A stretch of 64,000 nucleotides of DNA, from NCBI GenBank assembly GCA_026985095.1, contig JALSQW010000046.1, positions 62,001 to 126,000 of the forward strand, written 5' to 3'. How positions within the stretch are numbered: position 1 is the stretch's first letter; each line of letters starts with the position of its first letter. The notes beneath the pieces were generated by a model that was not told the origin of the DNA, did not search any database, and saw nothing but the letters and a program-made list of their open reading frames with translations. The translations under genes and the position numbers were made by a program. Source of the stretch: Acidimicrobiia bacterium (GTDB lineage Bacteria; Actinomycetota; Acidimicrobiia; Spongiisociales; UBA5794). Positions 41,658 through 50,629 of the stretch are shown in pieces.

Positions 41658-42563
41658 GTGATCGGCTTCGAGGATCGGGTGGCGATCGTCACGGGCGCCG
41701 GTGGAGGTCTCGGACGGGAGCATGCCAAGCTGCTCGCGGCGCGGGGGGCGGCGGTGGTCGTCAACGATGTCGGCGGCAGCGTCCATGGAGAAGGCTCCGA
41801 TGCGTCGGCGGCCGATCATGTGGTGGCCGAGATCGTCGCCGATGGCGGCGTGGCGGTCGCCGACTACTCCTCGGTGGCGACCCCCGAGGGTGGCGAAGCG
41901 ATGGTGCAGCGGGCCCTCGACGAGTTCGGTCGTATCGACATCGTGGTCAACAACGCCGGGATCCTCCGTGACCGGTCCTTCGCGAACCTCGAATGGGAGG
42001 ACCTCCGTTCGGTCCTGGCGGTGCATCTGGAGGGGGCGTTCTACGTCACCCGTCCCGCGTTCCGGAAGATGAAGGAACAGGGGTACGGCCGGATCGTGTT
42101 CACGTCGTCGGGTTCGGGCCTCTTCGGGAACTTCGGGCAGTCGAACTACGGGGCGGCCAAGGCCGGCTTGATCGGCCTCATGAACGTCCTGAAGCTGGAG
42201 GGGGCCAAGTACGGCATCAAGGTCAACGCGATCGCCCCGATCGCCAGGACCCGGATGACCGAGGAGCTGCTCGGAGAGATGGCCGACAAGCTGGAGCCGA
42301 AGGCGGTCGCGCCCGCCGTCGGATACCTGTGCTCGGAGGCGTGCGAGCTGACCGGTGAGATCTGGTCCGTCGGCGGAGGGTCCGTGAGTCGCATCTTCAT
42401 CGGGTTGTGTGACGGCTACTTCAAGCACCCCGACGAAGGGGGCCTGCTCACCATCGAGGACGTGGCGGAGCATCTCTCCGACATCCGTGACGAGGACGGC
42501 TACATCGTGCCGTTCTCCGCGCAGGACGAGTTCGCCAAGCTGGGCCCTCGGTTGTTCTCGTGA
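41658..42563 (+). CDS. Short-chain dehydrogenase (3-hydroxyacyl-CoA dehydrogenase-like SDR)
   Basis: NAD(P)-dependent oxidoreductase (301 residues). TGAGGGLG at 12-19 binds the cofactor; NNAGIL, Ser in FTSSGSG and Y164-x3-K168 (NYGAAKAG) form the catalytic set. The C-terminal extension past residue 230 and the overall pattern AIVTGAGGGLGREHAKLLAARGAAVVVNDVGG resemble the dehydrogenase unit of peroxisomal-type multifunctional enzyme 2, suggesting acyl-CoA beta-oxidation. The GTG has GAGGAGGAG seven bases upstream; TATCGT (41615-41620) is a candidate -10. A terminator hairpin follows. Confidence 0.88.
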   Translation: MIGFEDRVAIVTGAGGGLGREHAKLLAARGAAVVVNDVGGSVHGEGSDASAADHVVAEIVADGGVAVADYSSVATPEGGEAMVQRALDEFGRIDIVVNNAGILRDRSFANLEWEDLRSVLAVHLEGAFYVTRPAFRKMKEQGYGRIVFTSSGSGLFGNFGQSNYGAAKAGLIGLMNVLKLEGAKYGIKVNAIAPIARTRMTEELLGEMADKLEPKAVAPAVGYLCSEACELTGEIWSVGGGSVSRIFIGLCDGYFKHPDEGGLLTIEDVAEHLSDIRDEDGYIVPFSAQDEFAKLGPRLFS

Positions 42564-42569
42564 CGCCGG

Positions 42570-42597
42570 GCATCAGGTCCGTTCGCGGACCTGATGC
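42570..42597. terminator. Bidirectional terminator overlapping the sufE 3' end
   Basis: Perfect 12-base-pair stem GCATCAGGTCCG with CGGACCTGATGC around a TTCG tetraloop, six bases after the SDR stop. The sufE stop codon (42575-42573 on the minus strand) and its last six sense codons lie inside the structure, so it is both coding and terminating. Confidence 0.8.
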
Positions 42598-43010
42598 TTG
42601 ATGGCTCCGAGCACGGCACCCATGCCGCGAAGGCGCAACGGGGTGAGGACCTCGTCGAGGCCCATCCGGAGGTAGAAGTCGTCGGGGATGGCCAGGATCT
42701 CGGAGGGGGCGGCACCGTCGAGGCCCTCGGCGAGGATCCCGGCGTACCCGCGGATCGTCGGCGATTCGCGGGGCACGTCGAAGACGAGATGGACGGTTCC
42801 GTCGGTGGTCGGCTCGACCGCCACGAAGAACGGGGTCTGGCATTCGTGGACCCGTTGGAGTTCGGCCGATCCGATCATCTCGGGCGGCGGCGGAGGGAGA
42901 CGGTCCGAGTAGTCGACGAGGGCCTGGACCTTGACGTGCTTGGGAGCCGCAGCGAACAGGTCGACGAGGCGGGCGAGCTTCGGGGGGAGCTGGTCGTCGA
43001 GGGTTCTCAC
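42573..43010 (-). CDS. sufE: SufE family cysteine desulfuration protein
   Basis: Sulfur-acceptor partner of a SufS-type cysteine desulfurase in Fe-S cluster assembly (145 residues). Family blocks: [43 protein letters not shown] with the acceptor Cys in HECQTP (near residue 56), and [22 protein letters not shown]. The GTG at 43010 is seven bases downstream of TATCAT on the minus strand (leaderless pattern). It is divergent from a thiosulfate sulfurtransferase, another persulfide enzyme, a pairing seen in other actinobacteria. Confidence 0.92.
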   Translation of the reverse strand: MRTLDDQLPPKLARLVDLFAAAPKHVKVQALVDYSDRLPPPPPEMIGSAELQRVHECQTPFFVAVEPTTDGTVHLVFDVPRESPTIRGYAGILAEGLDGAAPSEILAIPDDFYLRMGLDEVLTPLRLRGMGAVLGAIKHQVRERT

Positions 43011-43076
43011 CCGTCGGATGATAACTACTATGGCGGTAGTGACAATTCAGCCGGCGATGTCGACGAGGAGGGTGCG

Positions 43077-43976
43077 ATGAGCGAGATCCACGGTGATCCC
43101 AAGTTCGCGGGGTACGCCCATCGAGGGATGGTCGTGTCCACCGGTTGGCTGGCCGAGCATCTGGACGATCCCGGGATCGTCGTGGTCGAATCCGACGAGG
43201 ACGTCCTGTTGTACGAGACCGGGCACATCCCTGGAGCGGTCAAGATCGACTGGCAGGACGACCTCAACGATCCGGTGACCAGGGACTACATCGATGGAGA
43301 GGCGTTCTCCGCGTTGATGTCGTCGAAGGGCATCTCGAGGGACGACACGGTGATCTTCTACGGGGACAACTTCAACTGGTGGGCGGCCTACGCCTTGTGG
43401 GTGTTCACGCTGTTCGGGCACCCGGAGGTGAGGCTCCTCGACGGGGGCCGGCAGAAGTGGATCGCCGAGCAACGCCCGATGACCCGCGAGGTCCCCGAAC
43501 GCTCCCCGTCGACCTATCCGGTCGTCGAGCGTGACGACCGGCCGATCCGGGCGTTCCGCGAGGACGTCCTCGCCCACATCGAGGCGGGAGGCTCTCTGGT
43601 CGATGTGCGCTCGCCCGAGGAGTATCGAGGTGAGCTGCTCCACATGCCGGGATATCCCCAGGAGGGGGCCCTGCGGGGCGGGCACATCCCGCGGGCCGAG
43701 AACGTGCCATGGAAGCGCGCCGCCAACGACGACGGCACGTTCCGGTCGGCCGACGAGCTGCGGGCCATCTACGAGGCCGAGGCGGGGCTCCGTCCCGACG
43801 AGCCCGTCATCGCCTACTGTCGGATCGGGGAGCGCTCGGCCCACACGTGGTTCGTGCTGCATCACCTGCTCGGCTTCCCCGACGTTCGCAACTACGACGG
43901 CTCGTGGACCGAATGGGGCAACATGGTCCGGATGCCCATCGAGCGTCCCGGCTTCGGGGTCCGGCCGCCGATGTGA
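43077..43976 (+). CDS. Thiosulfate sulfurtransferase (tandem rhodanese, CysA2-like)
   Basis: Transfers sulfane sulfur to thiophilic acceptors (299 residues, two rhodanese domains). Domain 1 (about 15-130) lacks the active Cys; domain 2 (about 155-290) has the active loop [12 protein letters not shown] with catalytic C248. [40 protein letters not shown] and [13 protein letters not shown] match mycobacterial CysA2/SseA proteins. The ATG has GAGGAGGG five bases upstream. The 66-base gap to sufE contains divergent promoters. Confidence 0.92.
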   Translation: MSEIHGDPKFAGYAHRGMVVSTGWLAEHLDDPGIVVVESDEDVLLYETGHIPGAVKIDWQDDLNDPVTRDYIDGEAFSALMSSKGISRDDTVIFYGDNFNWWAAYALWVFTLFGHPEVRLLDGGRQKWIAEQRPMTREVPERSPSTYPVVERDDRPIRAFREDVLAHIEAGGSLVDVRSPEEYRGELLHMPGYPQEGALRGGHIPRAENVPWKRAANDDGTFRSADELRAIYEAEAGLRPDEPVIAYCRIGERSAHTWFVLHHLLGFPDVRNYDGSWTEWGNMVRMPIERPGFGVRPPM

Positions 43977-44032
43977 CGTGCGCCGGGCTGGAGAGTCGCT
44001 AGCGTGGACCGCCGGCGAGCGGGGAGGACCGC

Positions 44033-44590
44033 GTGACGGCATGGACGGACAGCACGGCGCTCGTCGTCGTCGACGTGCAGAAGGGCTTCGACGACGAGAC
44101 CCACTGGGGTCCACGCAACAACCCCGAATGTGAGACGAACGTCGGTCGACTCATCGCCGCCTGGCGGGAGCACGGTTGGCCGATCGTCTACGTTCGGCAC
44201 GATTCGACCGAGCCGGCATCTCCGCTGTACCCGGGGAAGCCGGGCAACGCGTTCAAGGATGTCGTCGCAGGGTCCCCGGACCTGTTGGTGGCCAAGTCCG
44301 TGCACTCGGCGTTCCTGGGCGAGCCCGATCTCCATGCCTGGTTGCAGGAGCATCGCATCGCCGGGATCGCGGTCTGCGGCATCCAGACGAACATGTGCTG
44401 TGAGACGACCGCCAGGCATGGTTCCGATCTCGGCTACGACCTGTTGTTCGTCATCGATGCCATGCACACGTTCGACATCGTGGCGGCCAACCATCAGGTC
44501 TACCGCGCCCGAGAGATCTCCCGCTACTCGGCGTTGACGATCGAGGCCGGATTCGGTCGCGTCGTCTACACCGAGGAGCTGGTCGGCTGA
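44033..44590 (+). CDS. Isochorismatase-like cysteine hydrolase
   Basis: A 185-residue alpha/beta hydrolase of the isochorismatase/nicotinamidase superfamily. The catalytic triad is visible: D14 (VVVDVQKGF), K88 (LVAKSVHSAF) and C122 in GIQTNMCCETTAR. The substrate cannot be told; nicotinamidase, ureidoacrylate and N-carbamoylsarcosine hydrolases share this form. TAGCGT at 44000-44005 and GGGGAGGA before the GTG give a conventional leader. It converges with thiQ nine bases away. Confidence 0.88.
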   Translation: MTAWTDSTALVVVDVQKGFDDETHWGPRNNPECETNVGRLIAAWREHGWPIVYVRHDSTEPASPLYPGKPGNAFKDVVAGSPDLLVAKSVHSAFLGEPDLHAWLQEHRIAGIAVCGIQTNMCCETTARHGSDLGYDLLFVIDAMHTFDIVAANHQVYRAREISRYSALTIEAGFGRVVYTEELVG

Positions 44591-44599
44591 CCCGGCCCT

Positions 44600-45616
44600 T
44601 CAGCGTGCCAGCAGCGCCACGGCGTCGGGGTCGATCCGGAGCCGAACGGGCGTACCCGGCGGCGGGGCGTCGCGGGTGTCGACGGTGAGCTCGGCGCCGT
44701 CGGCGCCGTCGGCGACGGCGACCCGGACGAGATAGCTGCCGCCGCGAAAGCGTGCTTCGACGACCGTGCCTTCCAGATCGCCCGCCGGGTCGATGACGAT
44801 GTGCTCGGGAGGGATGGCGATCGCCACGGGACGGGGGTGCGAGGCCGGCACCGGGATCGCGAGCCATCCAGTGGTCGCGACGTCGTGGTGGGTCGTGACG
44901 TCGAAGACGTTCTCCAGTCCGAGGAAGGAGGCGACGAAGCGCGAGGGTGGACGTCGCCAGAGGTCGGCGGCGGTGCCGTGGGCGACCGGCTTGCCTCCTT
45001 CGACGACGGTGATGCGATGGCCGATGGCGAAGGCTTCTTCCCGGTCGTGGGTGACGTACACCACGGTGGAGCCGAGACGGTCGAAGATGGCCGGCATGTC
45101 GGTGAGGAGACGATCCCGTAGGGTCCGATCGAGCGATCCGAGGGGCTCGTCGAGGAGGACGAGCGATGGTCCGGGGGCGAGGGTCCGTGCGAGGGCGACG
45201 CGTTGTTGCTCGCCGCCCGACAACGTCGCGACGGCGCGGCGCTCGGCGCCGGGGAGGCCGACGAGATCGAGCGTGTCGGCGACCCGCCGTGCGATCTCGT
45301 CACGCGGGAGGCCCTGCATCTCGAGACCGTAGGCGACGTTCCTGCCGACGTCACGATGGGGGAAGAGGGCGTAGTCCTGGAACATCAGCCCGAACCCGCG
45401 GCGGTGCGGAGGGACATCGTCCAGGTACCGGCCGTTCCACCGGACGGTACCGTCATCGGGCACCTCGAGTCCGGCGATGACCCGCAGGAGCGTCGACTTG
45501 CCGGAGCCCGAAGGCCCCATGACGACGGCCCGTTCCCCGTCCAGGACGGTGAGGTCCATGCCGTCGAGGGCGGCGGTGTCCTCGTAGCGGACTACGATCC
45601 CGGAGACCTCGAGCAT
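44600..45616 (-). CDS. thiQ: Thiamine ABC transporter ATP-binding protein
   Basis: ATPase subunit (338 residues). Walker A GPSGSGKST at 34-42, Q-loop MFQDYALFPH, signature LSGGEQQR, Walker B LVLLDEPLGSLD and the switch His in VTHDREEA are intact. A TOBE-like regulatory domain follows residue 240. Thiamine specificity is taken from the operon (TPP riboswitch, thiN, thiB, thiP), since the ATPase alone resembles spermidine/putrescine or iron transporters. Its ATG shares one base with the thiP stop (TGATG). Confidence 0.9.
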   Translation of the reverse strand: MLEVSGIVVRYEDTAALDGMDLTVLDGERAVVMGPSGSGKSTLLRVIAGLEVPDDGTVRWNGRYLDDVPPHRRGFGLMFQDYALFPHRDVGRNVAYGLEMQGLPRDEIARRVADTLDLVGLPGAERRAVATLSGGEQQRVALARTLAPGPSLVLLDEPLGSLDRTLRDRLLTDMPAIFDRLGSTVVYVTHDREEAFAIGHRITVVEGGKPVAHGTAADLWRRPPSRFVASFLGLENVFDVTTHHDVATTGWLAIPVPASHPRPVAIAIPPEHIVIDPAGDLEGTVVEARFRGGSYLVRVAVADGADGAELTVDTRDAPPPGTPVRLRIDPDAVALLAR

Positions 45617-47238
45617 CAGAGCTCCTCGACGGCGCCGCCCCGAGCGGCTTCGATGGCGAGGACCGCGAGGGCGGTGAGGGCCATGAGGATGACACTGAGA
45701 GCCATGGCCCGGCCGGTGGTCTCGGCTCCGGGTTGTCCGAGGAGCCGGAAGATCGCCACGGGGAGGGTCGGGGCGGCGGGACGGGCGAGGAAGGCGGTGG
45801 CGCCGAACTCGCCGACGGACACGGCGAACGCGAAGGCGGTCCCCACGGCGAAGGCGCGGGCGGCGAGGGGGGCGTCGACGGTCCACCAGGCCCGTCCGGG
45901 GGAGGCGCCCAGGACCATGGCGGCTTCTCGAAGGCGAGGACGGATGGCTCGCAGCACCGGCAGGGCGCTGCGCACCACGAAGGGGATGGCGACCAGGGCG
46001 TGGGCGATGGGGATGAGGAGCAGGGAGCGGCGCAGGTCGATGGGTGTCCCCATCGACACGAGGAGCCCGAATCCGATCGTGACTGCCGACGCCGCCAGCG
46101 GCAACATCAACAGCAGGTCGACGCCGCGGGCGAGGGGGCCACGGACGTAGGCGATCGTGGCCGCGGCGACGATCCCGACGGCGACGGCGAGGACGGTGGC
46201 GGCGACGGCGAGCCGAACCGAGTTGACGACGGCCTCGAGAGGTGGGACGAACAAGGCCGTGGTGCGCTCGCCGAGGCCGGTGTAGTTGCCGATCCCGAGG
46301 CCGTCGGCGGTCACGAACGAGCGCCCGACGAGGACCGCGAGGGGCGTGAGGAGGAGCGCCGAGGTGGCGGCGACGATCCCGACGGCGACCGTCCGGCCCG
46401 TCCGCGACCGGGGTCGGCGCGCCGACGAGGCGCCCGTCCGGAGGCGGATCCCGACGGCGCGTCGCTCCTGGTAGCGGTTGTAGGCGGCGAGGACGGCGGT
46501 GAGGAATCCGAGCTGCAGCAGCGAGAGGGCAGCGGCGACGTCGAGACGCAGGAACGCGGTGGTCTGCCGCCAGATCTCCACTTCGATCGTGGCGTTGCGG
46601 AACCCACCGAGTACGAGGATCACGCCGAAGGAGGTGAAGGTGAACAGGAACACGAGCGCGGTCGACGACACGACCGCCGGGGCGAGCAGCGGCGCGGTGA
46701 CGGTGCGGAACACGCTGAGCGGTCCGGCTCCGAGCGTCCGGGCGGCGTCGGTGACCTGGGGGTCGAGCTGTTCCCAGAAGGAGCCGACACCCCGGACGAT
46801 GACGGGCACGTTGTAGAACACGTGGGCCACGACGATCGCCGTGATGGTGCCTTGGAGGTCGATTCCGAGGGCACCGCCGGGGCCGACGAGGGCGACGAAC
46901 GCGGCACCAACGACGAGGGTGGGAAGCACGAACGGGATGGTCATGAGCGCCCGCAGGAACGTCTTGCCGGGGAACCGATAGTGGGCGAACACGTAGGCGG
47001 CGGGGAAGCCGACGACGAGGGTGATCGACGTCGACAACGCCGCCTGCCAGAGGGTGAACCAGGCGACACCGACGAGGTCGGGGTCGCGGAGCACGTCGAT
47101 GAAGACCGTCAGGTCGGGTGCTCCCCGGGGTGCGAGGGCGAGGATCGAGATGCGAGCGAGCGGGTAGACGAAGAAGTAGCCGAGGAAGGCGATCGGGAGG
47201 ACCGCCAGCAGTCGGAGGGCGAAGGGGCTGCGCCTCAC
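45616..47238 (-). CDS. thiP: Thiamine ABC transporter permease (fused double domain)
   Basis: Inner-membrane channel (540 residues) with two binding-protein-dependent transport domains fused, about 12 hydrophobic segments. The EAA-type loops are VTDAARTLGAGPLSVFRTVTAPLLAPA and LREAAMVLGASPGRAWWTVDAPLAARA. The two-domain fusion is the usual ThiP/FbpB architecture. The GTG start overlaps the thiB stop (GTGA) and the stop overlaps thiQ. Confidence 0.92.
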   Translation of the reverse strand: MRRSPFALRLLAVLPIAFLGYFFVYPLARISILALAPRGAPDLTVFIDVLRDPDLVGVAWFTLWQAALSTSITLVVGFPAAYVFAHYRFPGKTFLRALMTIPFVLPTLVVGAAFVALVGPGGALGIDLQGTITAIVVAHVFYNVPVIVRGVGSFWEQLDPQVTDAARTLGAGPLSVFRTVTAPLLAPAVVSSTALVFLFTFTSFGVILVLGGFRNATIEVEIWRQTTAFLRLDVAAALSLLQLGFLTAVLAAYNRYQERRAVGIRLRTGASSARRPRSRTGRTVAVGIVAATSALLLTPLAVLVGRSFVTADGLGIGNYTGLGERTTALFVPPLEAVVNSVRLAVAATVLAVAVGIVAAATIAYVRGPLARGVDLLLMLPLAASAVTIGFGLLVSMGTPIDLRRSLLLIPIAHALVAIPFVVRSALPVLRAIRPRLREAAMVLGASPGRAWWTVDAPLAARAFAVGTAFAFAVSVGEFGATAFLARPAAPTLPVAIFRLLGQPGAETTGRAMALSVILMALTALAVLAIEAARGGAVEEL

Positions 47239-48293
47239 CGAACGATCCGGGTCCAGGTTTCGATCCAGCGTTCCCGGTTGGCGTCGATCACGTCGGGGGC
47301 GACGGTCGCGGGTCGGTCGGGGATCTGGGAGAACTCGATGAACACATCGGGGAGCCGAGCCTGGGTGTTGGCCGGGTACACGAACATGTTGAGGGGGATG
47401 TCCTCCTGGAAGCGACGCGACATCATGAAGTCGATGAGCTTCCGGGCGATCTCGAGCCTGTCGGTGCCGGCGAGGATCCCGGCGTATTCGATCTGGCGGA
47501 AGCACCCGTCGGTGACGACCCCGGTGGGGGCATGGTCCAGCCCGGAGAAGTACACCTCGGCCACGGGCGACGATGCGTAGGACACGACCAGGGGCCGGTC
47601 ACCTTCCCCGGATCCGCCCGAGAATCGACCGTAGTACGCCTGCTCCCAGCCGGGCACGACCTCGACGCCGTTGGCGACCAGCGCCTGCCAGTAGTCCGTC
47701 CACGGCGTCGCCGAGTCCTCGGGGAAGGTGGCGACGGTGGCGAGCAGGAAGGCGAGGCCCGGGCTGGAGGTGGCAGGGTCCTCCACGACGAGCATGTCCC
47801 GGTAGGCCGGGTCGGTCAGGTCGGTGAGGCTCGCCGGTGGGGGAAGGTCGCCGTCGAAGGCGTCCTCGTCGTAGTTGACGCAGACGTCGCCGTAGTCGAT
47901 CGGGACGACGTGACCTTCAGGGTCGACATCGGTCGGGACGAGGTCCGGGTCGACGTCGGCGAGGGCGGCGGGCGAATAGGGGAGGAACAGGTCTTCGGAG
48001 AGGGCGCGGCCGAGGAACGTGTTGTCGACGCCGTAGAGCACGTCGGCGACGGGGGCGTCCTTGGTCAGGATCGCCTGGTTCAGCATGGAGCCGGCATCGC
48101 CGGCTTCGAGGATGGTGATCGGCACGCCGGTCTCGTCTTCGAAGGCGGCCAGCACGTCGTCGGAGATGGCGAACGAGTCGTGGGTCATCAAGACCACCTC
48201 GCTCGGTGGGGCGGCGGAGGGGCCGGAGGCACAGGCGGCGGCGATCAGGGCGATCGCCGCGAGGAGGGCCGTGAAGGTGGCGCGCAGGGTCAT
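47235..48293 (-). CDS. thiB: Thiamine-binding periplasmic lipoprotein
   Basis: Solute-binding protein (352 residues) anchored by a lipoprotein signal (LLAAIALIAAACASG, lipobox Cys near 21). ThiB hallmarks: VLMTHDSFAISDDVLAAFEDETG, VLYGVDNTFLGRAL, VPIDYGDVCVNYD, PGLAFLLATVATFPE and PLVVSYASSPVAEVYF. ATGA overlap with thiN upstream. In the four-gene operon it delivers thiamine (or TPP) to ThiPQ. Confidence 0.93.
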   Translation of the reverse strand: MTLRATFTALLAAIALIAAACASGPSAAPPSEVVLMTHDSFAISDDVLAAFEDETGVPITILEAGDAGSMLNQAILTKDAPVADVLYGVDNTFLGRALSEDLFLPYSPAALADVDPDLVPTDVDPEGHVVPIDYGDVCVNYDEDAFDGDLPPPASLTDLTDPAYRDMLVVEDPATSSPGLAFLLATVATFPEDSATPWTDYWQALVANGVEVVPGWEQAYYGRFSGGSGEGDRPLVVSYASSPVAEVYFSGLDHAPTGVVTDGCFRQIEYAGILAGTDRLEIARKLIDFMMSRRFQEDIPLNMFVYPANTQARLPDVFIEFSQIPDRPATVAPDVIDANRERWIETWTRIVR

Positions 48294-48961
48294 GGGCGGA
48301 TCCTTTCGTGGATGACGAGGAGGGTCCCGGTGGCGACGGAGACGGAGGCGTCGGGGCGTTCGAGACGGTTGGAGATGCCGAGGGTCGTGCCGGCGGTCAG
48401 GGTCCGGCCGTCGAGGCGCCAGCGGAGTCCGGTGGTCGTCACTCCGGTGGCGTCGCCTCCCATGGGGACGAGAGAGACGAGGTCGTCGACGGTCCCACGG
48501 ACCGGGGCCGGTGCTCCGGGGCGACAGACCCGTACGGTGGCGTCGCGGCTCTCCCAGACGATGGTGATGCCGGCGAACCTGGGCGATGCCAACAAGGTCG
48601 CGTTGCCGAGGAGGTGGTCGAGCCGTCCACCGGTTCCGCCGACGAGCACGATCCGGTCGGCGGAGTGCTCGACGGCGTAGTCGAGGGCGAGCTCGAGGTC
48701 GGTGGCGTCCTTGTCGACGGGGTACTCGACGATGGCGGCGCCCGCGTCGCGGGCCCATGCCAGCGACGGAGGCGAGACGGAGTCGAGGTCCCCGATCACG
48801 ACGTGAGGGGTCACGTCGACCTGGAACATGGCGTCCGCTCCCGCATCGGCGGCGATCCGGAGCGGACATTCGGCGATGACCTCGGGGATGGGCGTGGGGA
48901 GGTCGTCGGGGCCGCCGCCGGCGAAGACGACGGCCGTGGTGTCCGATGGTGTGGTTTCCAC
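48290..48961 (-). CDS. thiN: Thiamine pyrophosphokinase
   Basis: Converts imported thiamine to TPP (223 residues). Recognised by CPLRIAADAGADAMFQVDVTPHVVIGDLDS, YPVDKDATDLELALDYA, VGGTGGRLDHLLGN and the C-terminal beta domain LVSLVPMGGDATGVTTTGLRW. The GTG start has GGAGGA five bases upstream; this ribosome site directly follows the 3' arm of the TPP riboswitch. Salvage kinase first, transporter genes next: uptake and activation are switched off together by TPP. Confidence 0.94.
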   Translation of the reverse strand: METTPSDTTAVVFAGGGPDDLPTPIPEVIAECPLRIAADAGADAMFQVDVTPHVVIGDLDSVSPPSLAWARDAGAAIVEYPVDKDATDLELALDYAVEHSADRIVLVGGTGGRLDHLLGNATLLASPRFAGITIVWESRDATVRVCRPGAPAPVRGTVDDLVSLVPMGGDATGVTTTGLRWRLDGRTLTAGTTLGISNRLERPDASVSVATGTLLVIHERIRP

Positions 48962-48966
48962 TCGCT

Positions 48967-49086
48967 TCCTCCGCTGGTACGAACCAGATCAGGTTCCACG
49001 GGTCGGTGGCATGGACGGGGTTCCGTCTGGCCACCCTCTCAGCTCGGCGGCACCCGAGCTCCCCGGGGTGGGACACCTCCAGTGTA
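48967..49086 (-). promoter_or_regulatory. TPP riboswitch (THI element) with its promoter
   Basis: Read on the minus strand, the extended -10 TGG-TACACT (49086-49081) starts a transcript near 49074. Conserved THI-box parts follow in order: a stem-loop AGCTCGG-GTGCCG-CCGAGCT (49060-49041), CTGAGA (49042-49037), GAACCTGATCTGG (48996-48984) and ACCAGC (48978-48973). The thiN Shine-Dalgarno GGAGGA (48972-48967) is contiguous with the last element, so TPP binding can block ribosome access; no terminator hairpin intervenes. It controls thiN-thiB-thiP-thiQ. Confidence 0.95.
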
Positions 49087-49170
49087 CCAGCCGCCGACGC
49101 CGGGCGCCCCCTTCGGCCCTGTCGCTCCGGGGGATCCTGCGGCGAGGCGTCCGGGCTAACGTTGCGGCTC

Positions 49171-49854
49171 ATGGCGATCGATCTGCCCAGCATCTTGGAG
49201 GCGAACGGTGCCTGGCCGATGGCGGGGGAGGATCGGTCGTTGATGATCGCCATCGCCGGAGGCTCGGGATCGGGGAAGACGACGATCGCCCAGAGCGTGG
49301 TGGAGATCGTGGGCCCCGATGTCGTTCAGCTCGTCCCCCACGATGCCTACTACCGGGACCAGTCGGCGCTGTCGTTGGAGGAGCGGGCGGCGATCAACTA
49401 CGACCATCCCGACTCGCTCGAGAACGAGCTCCTCGTCGAGCATCTGCTCGAGTTGCGGGCCGGCCGGCCGGTGGAGCGTCCGACCTACGACTTCTCGAGC
49501 CACACCCGGGCACCCGAGACGGTGGTGGTCGAGCCGGGTCCGGTGATCGTCGTCGAGGGGATCTTGGTGCTGGTCGAGCCTCGGCTGCGGGAGCTGTTCG
49601 ACCTGCGCATCTACATCGACACGGACGCCGACTTGCGGCTCCTCCGCCGTCTGCAGCGGGACATCGTCGAGCGGGGTCGTACGTTCCAGTCGGTGCTGGC
49701 CCAGTATGAGGCGACCGTGCGGCCGATGCATCTCCAGTTCGTGGAGCCGTCGAAGCGCTACGCCGACATCATCGTCCCCGAGGGCTACAACCCGGGAGCG
49801 GTGGGCACGGTCACGTCGATGATCCACCATTTCATGGCCGACCGTGCCCGTTGA
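49171..49854 (+). CDS. udk: Uridine kinase
   Basis: P-loop kinase phosphorylating uridine/cytidine (227 residues). Walker A GGSGSGKTT at 30-38, DAYYRDQSALSLEERAAINYDHPDS (nucleoside site), RPVERPTYDFSSHTR, VVEGILVL and YIDTDADLRLLRRLQRDIVERGR are typical. TAACGT lies eight bases before the ATG (leaderless pattern). It is divergent from the riboswitch operon and overlaps the convergent SGNH gene by 23 bases at its 3' end. Confidence 0.93.
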   Translation: MAIDLPSILEANGAWPMAGEDRSLMIAIAGGSGSGKTTIAQSVVEIVGPDVVQLVPHDAYYRDQSALSLEERAAINYDHPDSLENELLVEHLLELRAGRPVERPTYDFSSHTRAPETVVVEPGPVIVVEGILVLVEPRLRELFDLRIYIDTDADLRLLRRLQRDIVERGRTFQSVLAQYEATVRPMHLQFVEPSKRYADIIVPEGYNPGAVGTVTSMIHHFMADRAR

Positions 49855-50584
49855 GGAGCCGCTCGACCAGCGGGATCGTCTCGTCGGCGTACAGGGCATG
49901 GCCGGCGCCGGACGCGTGGAACAGATCGCCTGCCCACACCGACAGGTCGGTCTCGAAGGGTGCCCAGCGCGGTCCCCAGGCGTTGGTTTTGAGGACGCCT
50001 CGGTGGCGGGCGACGATCCGGGCGATGGCCCGGTCGACGCTCCGGCCCCGCACCCGGGCGACGCCCTGGGCCAGTGCCGGGAGGCGGGGGATCGTACCGA
50101 GGTCGCCGACACCGCAGGCGATGAGCGGCGCCGCGGCGGCGATGTTCCCGACGAGCTCGTCGTAGTGCGCTTCGAAGCGGCGGATCGGGGTCCCGCGGAG
50201 GGCGTCGTTCCCGCCCACCGAAAGCACGACGATGTCGGGCTCGGAGCCCAGGACCGTCGGCATCTGGTCCTCGAGCACGTCGCGGGCCTTGGATCCGCCG
50301 ACCGCGGTGACGATGAGCTCGACATGGCGTTCCCGGGCGAGGTGGCGGGCCACCCGACGGGGCCAGGTGTCGTCGATCGGTTCGACGCCAGGGGCGGTGA
50401 CGGTGGAGTCGCCGGCGAACACGATCCGCAGGGGTGCGGCGCCGGGCTCTCCGAAGACGCCGTCGAGGGCCTGGTCGGTGTAGGAGGGGAGGTCGGGTCG
50501 ATGCGCGGCGTGGAGGATCTGCGCGGCGAGGATCCCGCCGACGGCGAGCGTTCCCTTCGTGAACCCGCGGACGCCTCTGGCCAT
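49832..50584 (-). CDS. SGNH/GDSL-family hydrolase
   Basis: Esterase/lipase-fold protein (250 residues). Block I FAGDSTVTAPG with nucleophile Ser60, block III SVGGNDALRG and block V DLFHASGAGHALYAD (Asp and His) make a complete triad. A hydrophobic N-terminal helix (about 11-26) suggests membrane anchoring with the catalytic domain outside. ATG 50584 is chosen because TAACGT on the minus strand is eight bases upstream. The last 23 bases overlap udk tail-to-tail. Substrate unknown. Confidence 0.85.
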   Translation of the reverse strand: MARGVRGFTKGTLAVGGILAAQILHAAHRPDLPSYTDQALDGVFGEPGAAPLRIVFAGDSTVTAPGVEPIDDTWPRRVARHLARERHVELIVTAVGGSKARDVLEDQMPTVLGSEPDIVVLSVGGNDALRGTPIRRFEAHYDELVGNIAAAAPLIACGVGDLGTIPRLPALAQGVARVRGRSVDRAIARIVARHRGVLKTNAWGPRWAPFETDLSVWAGDLFHASGAGHALYADETIPLVERLLNGHGRP

Positions 50585-50629
50585 GAGGGTGGACGTTACC
50601 GGCTCCGGCGGCGAGGGCACGGCGCCTCC

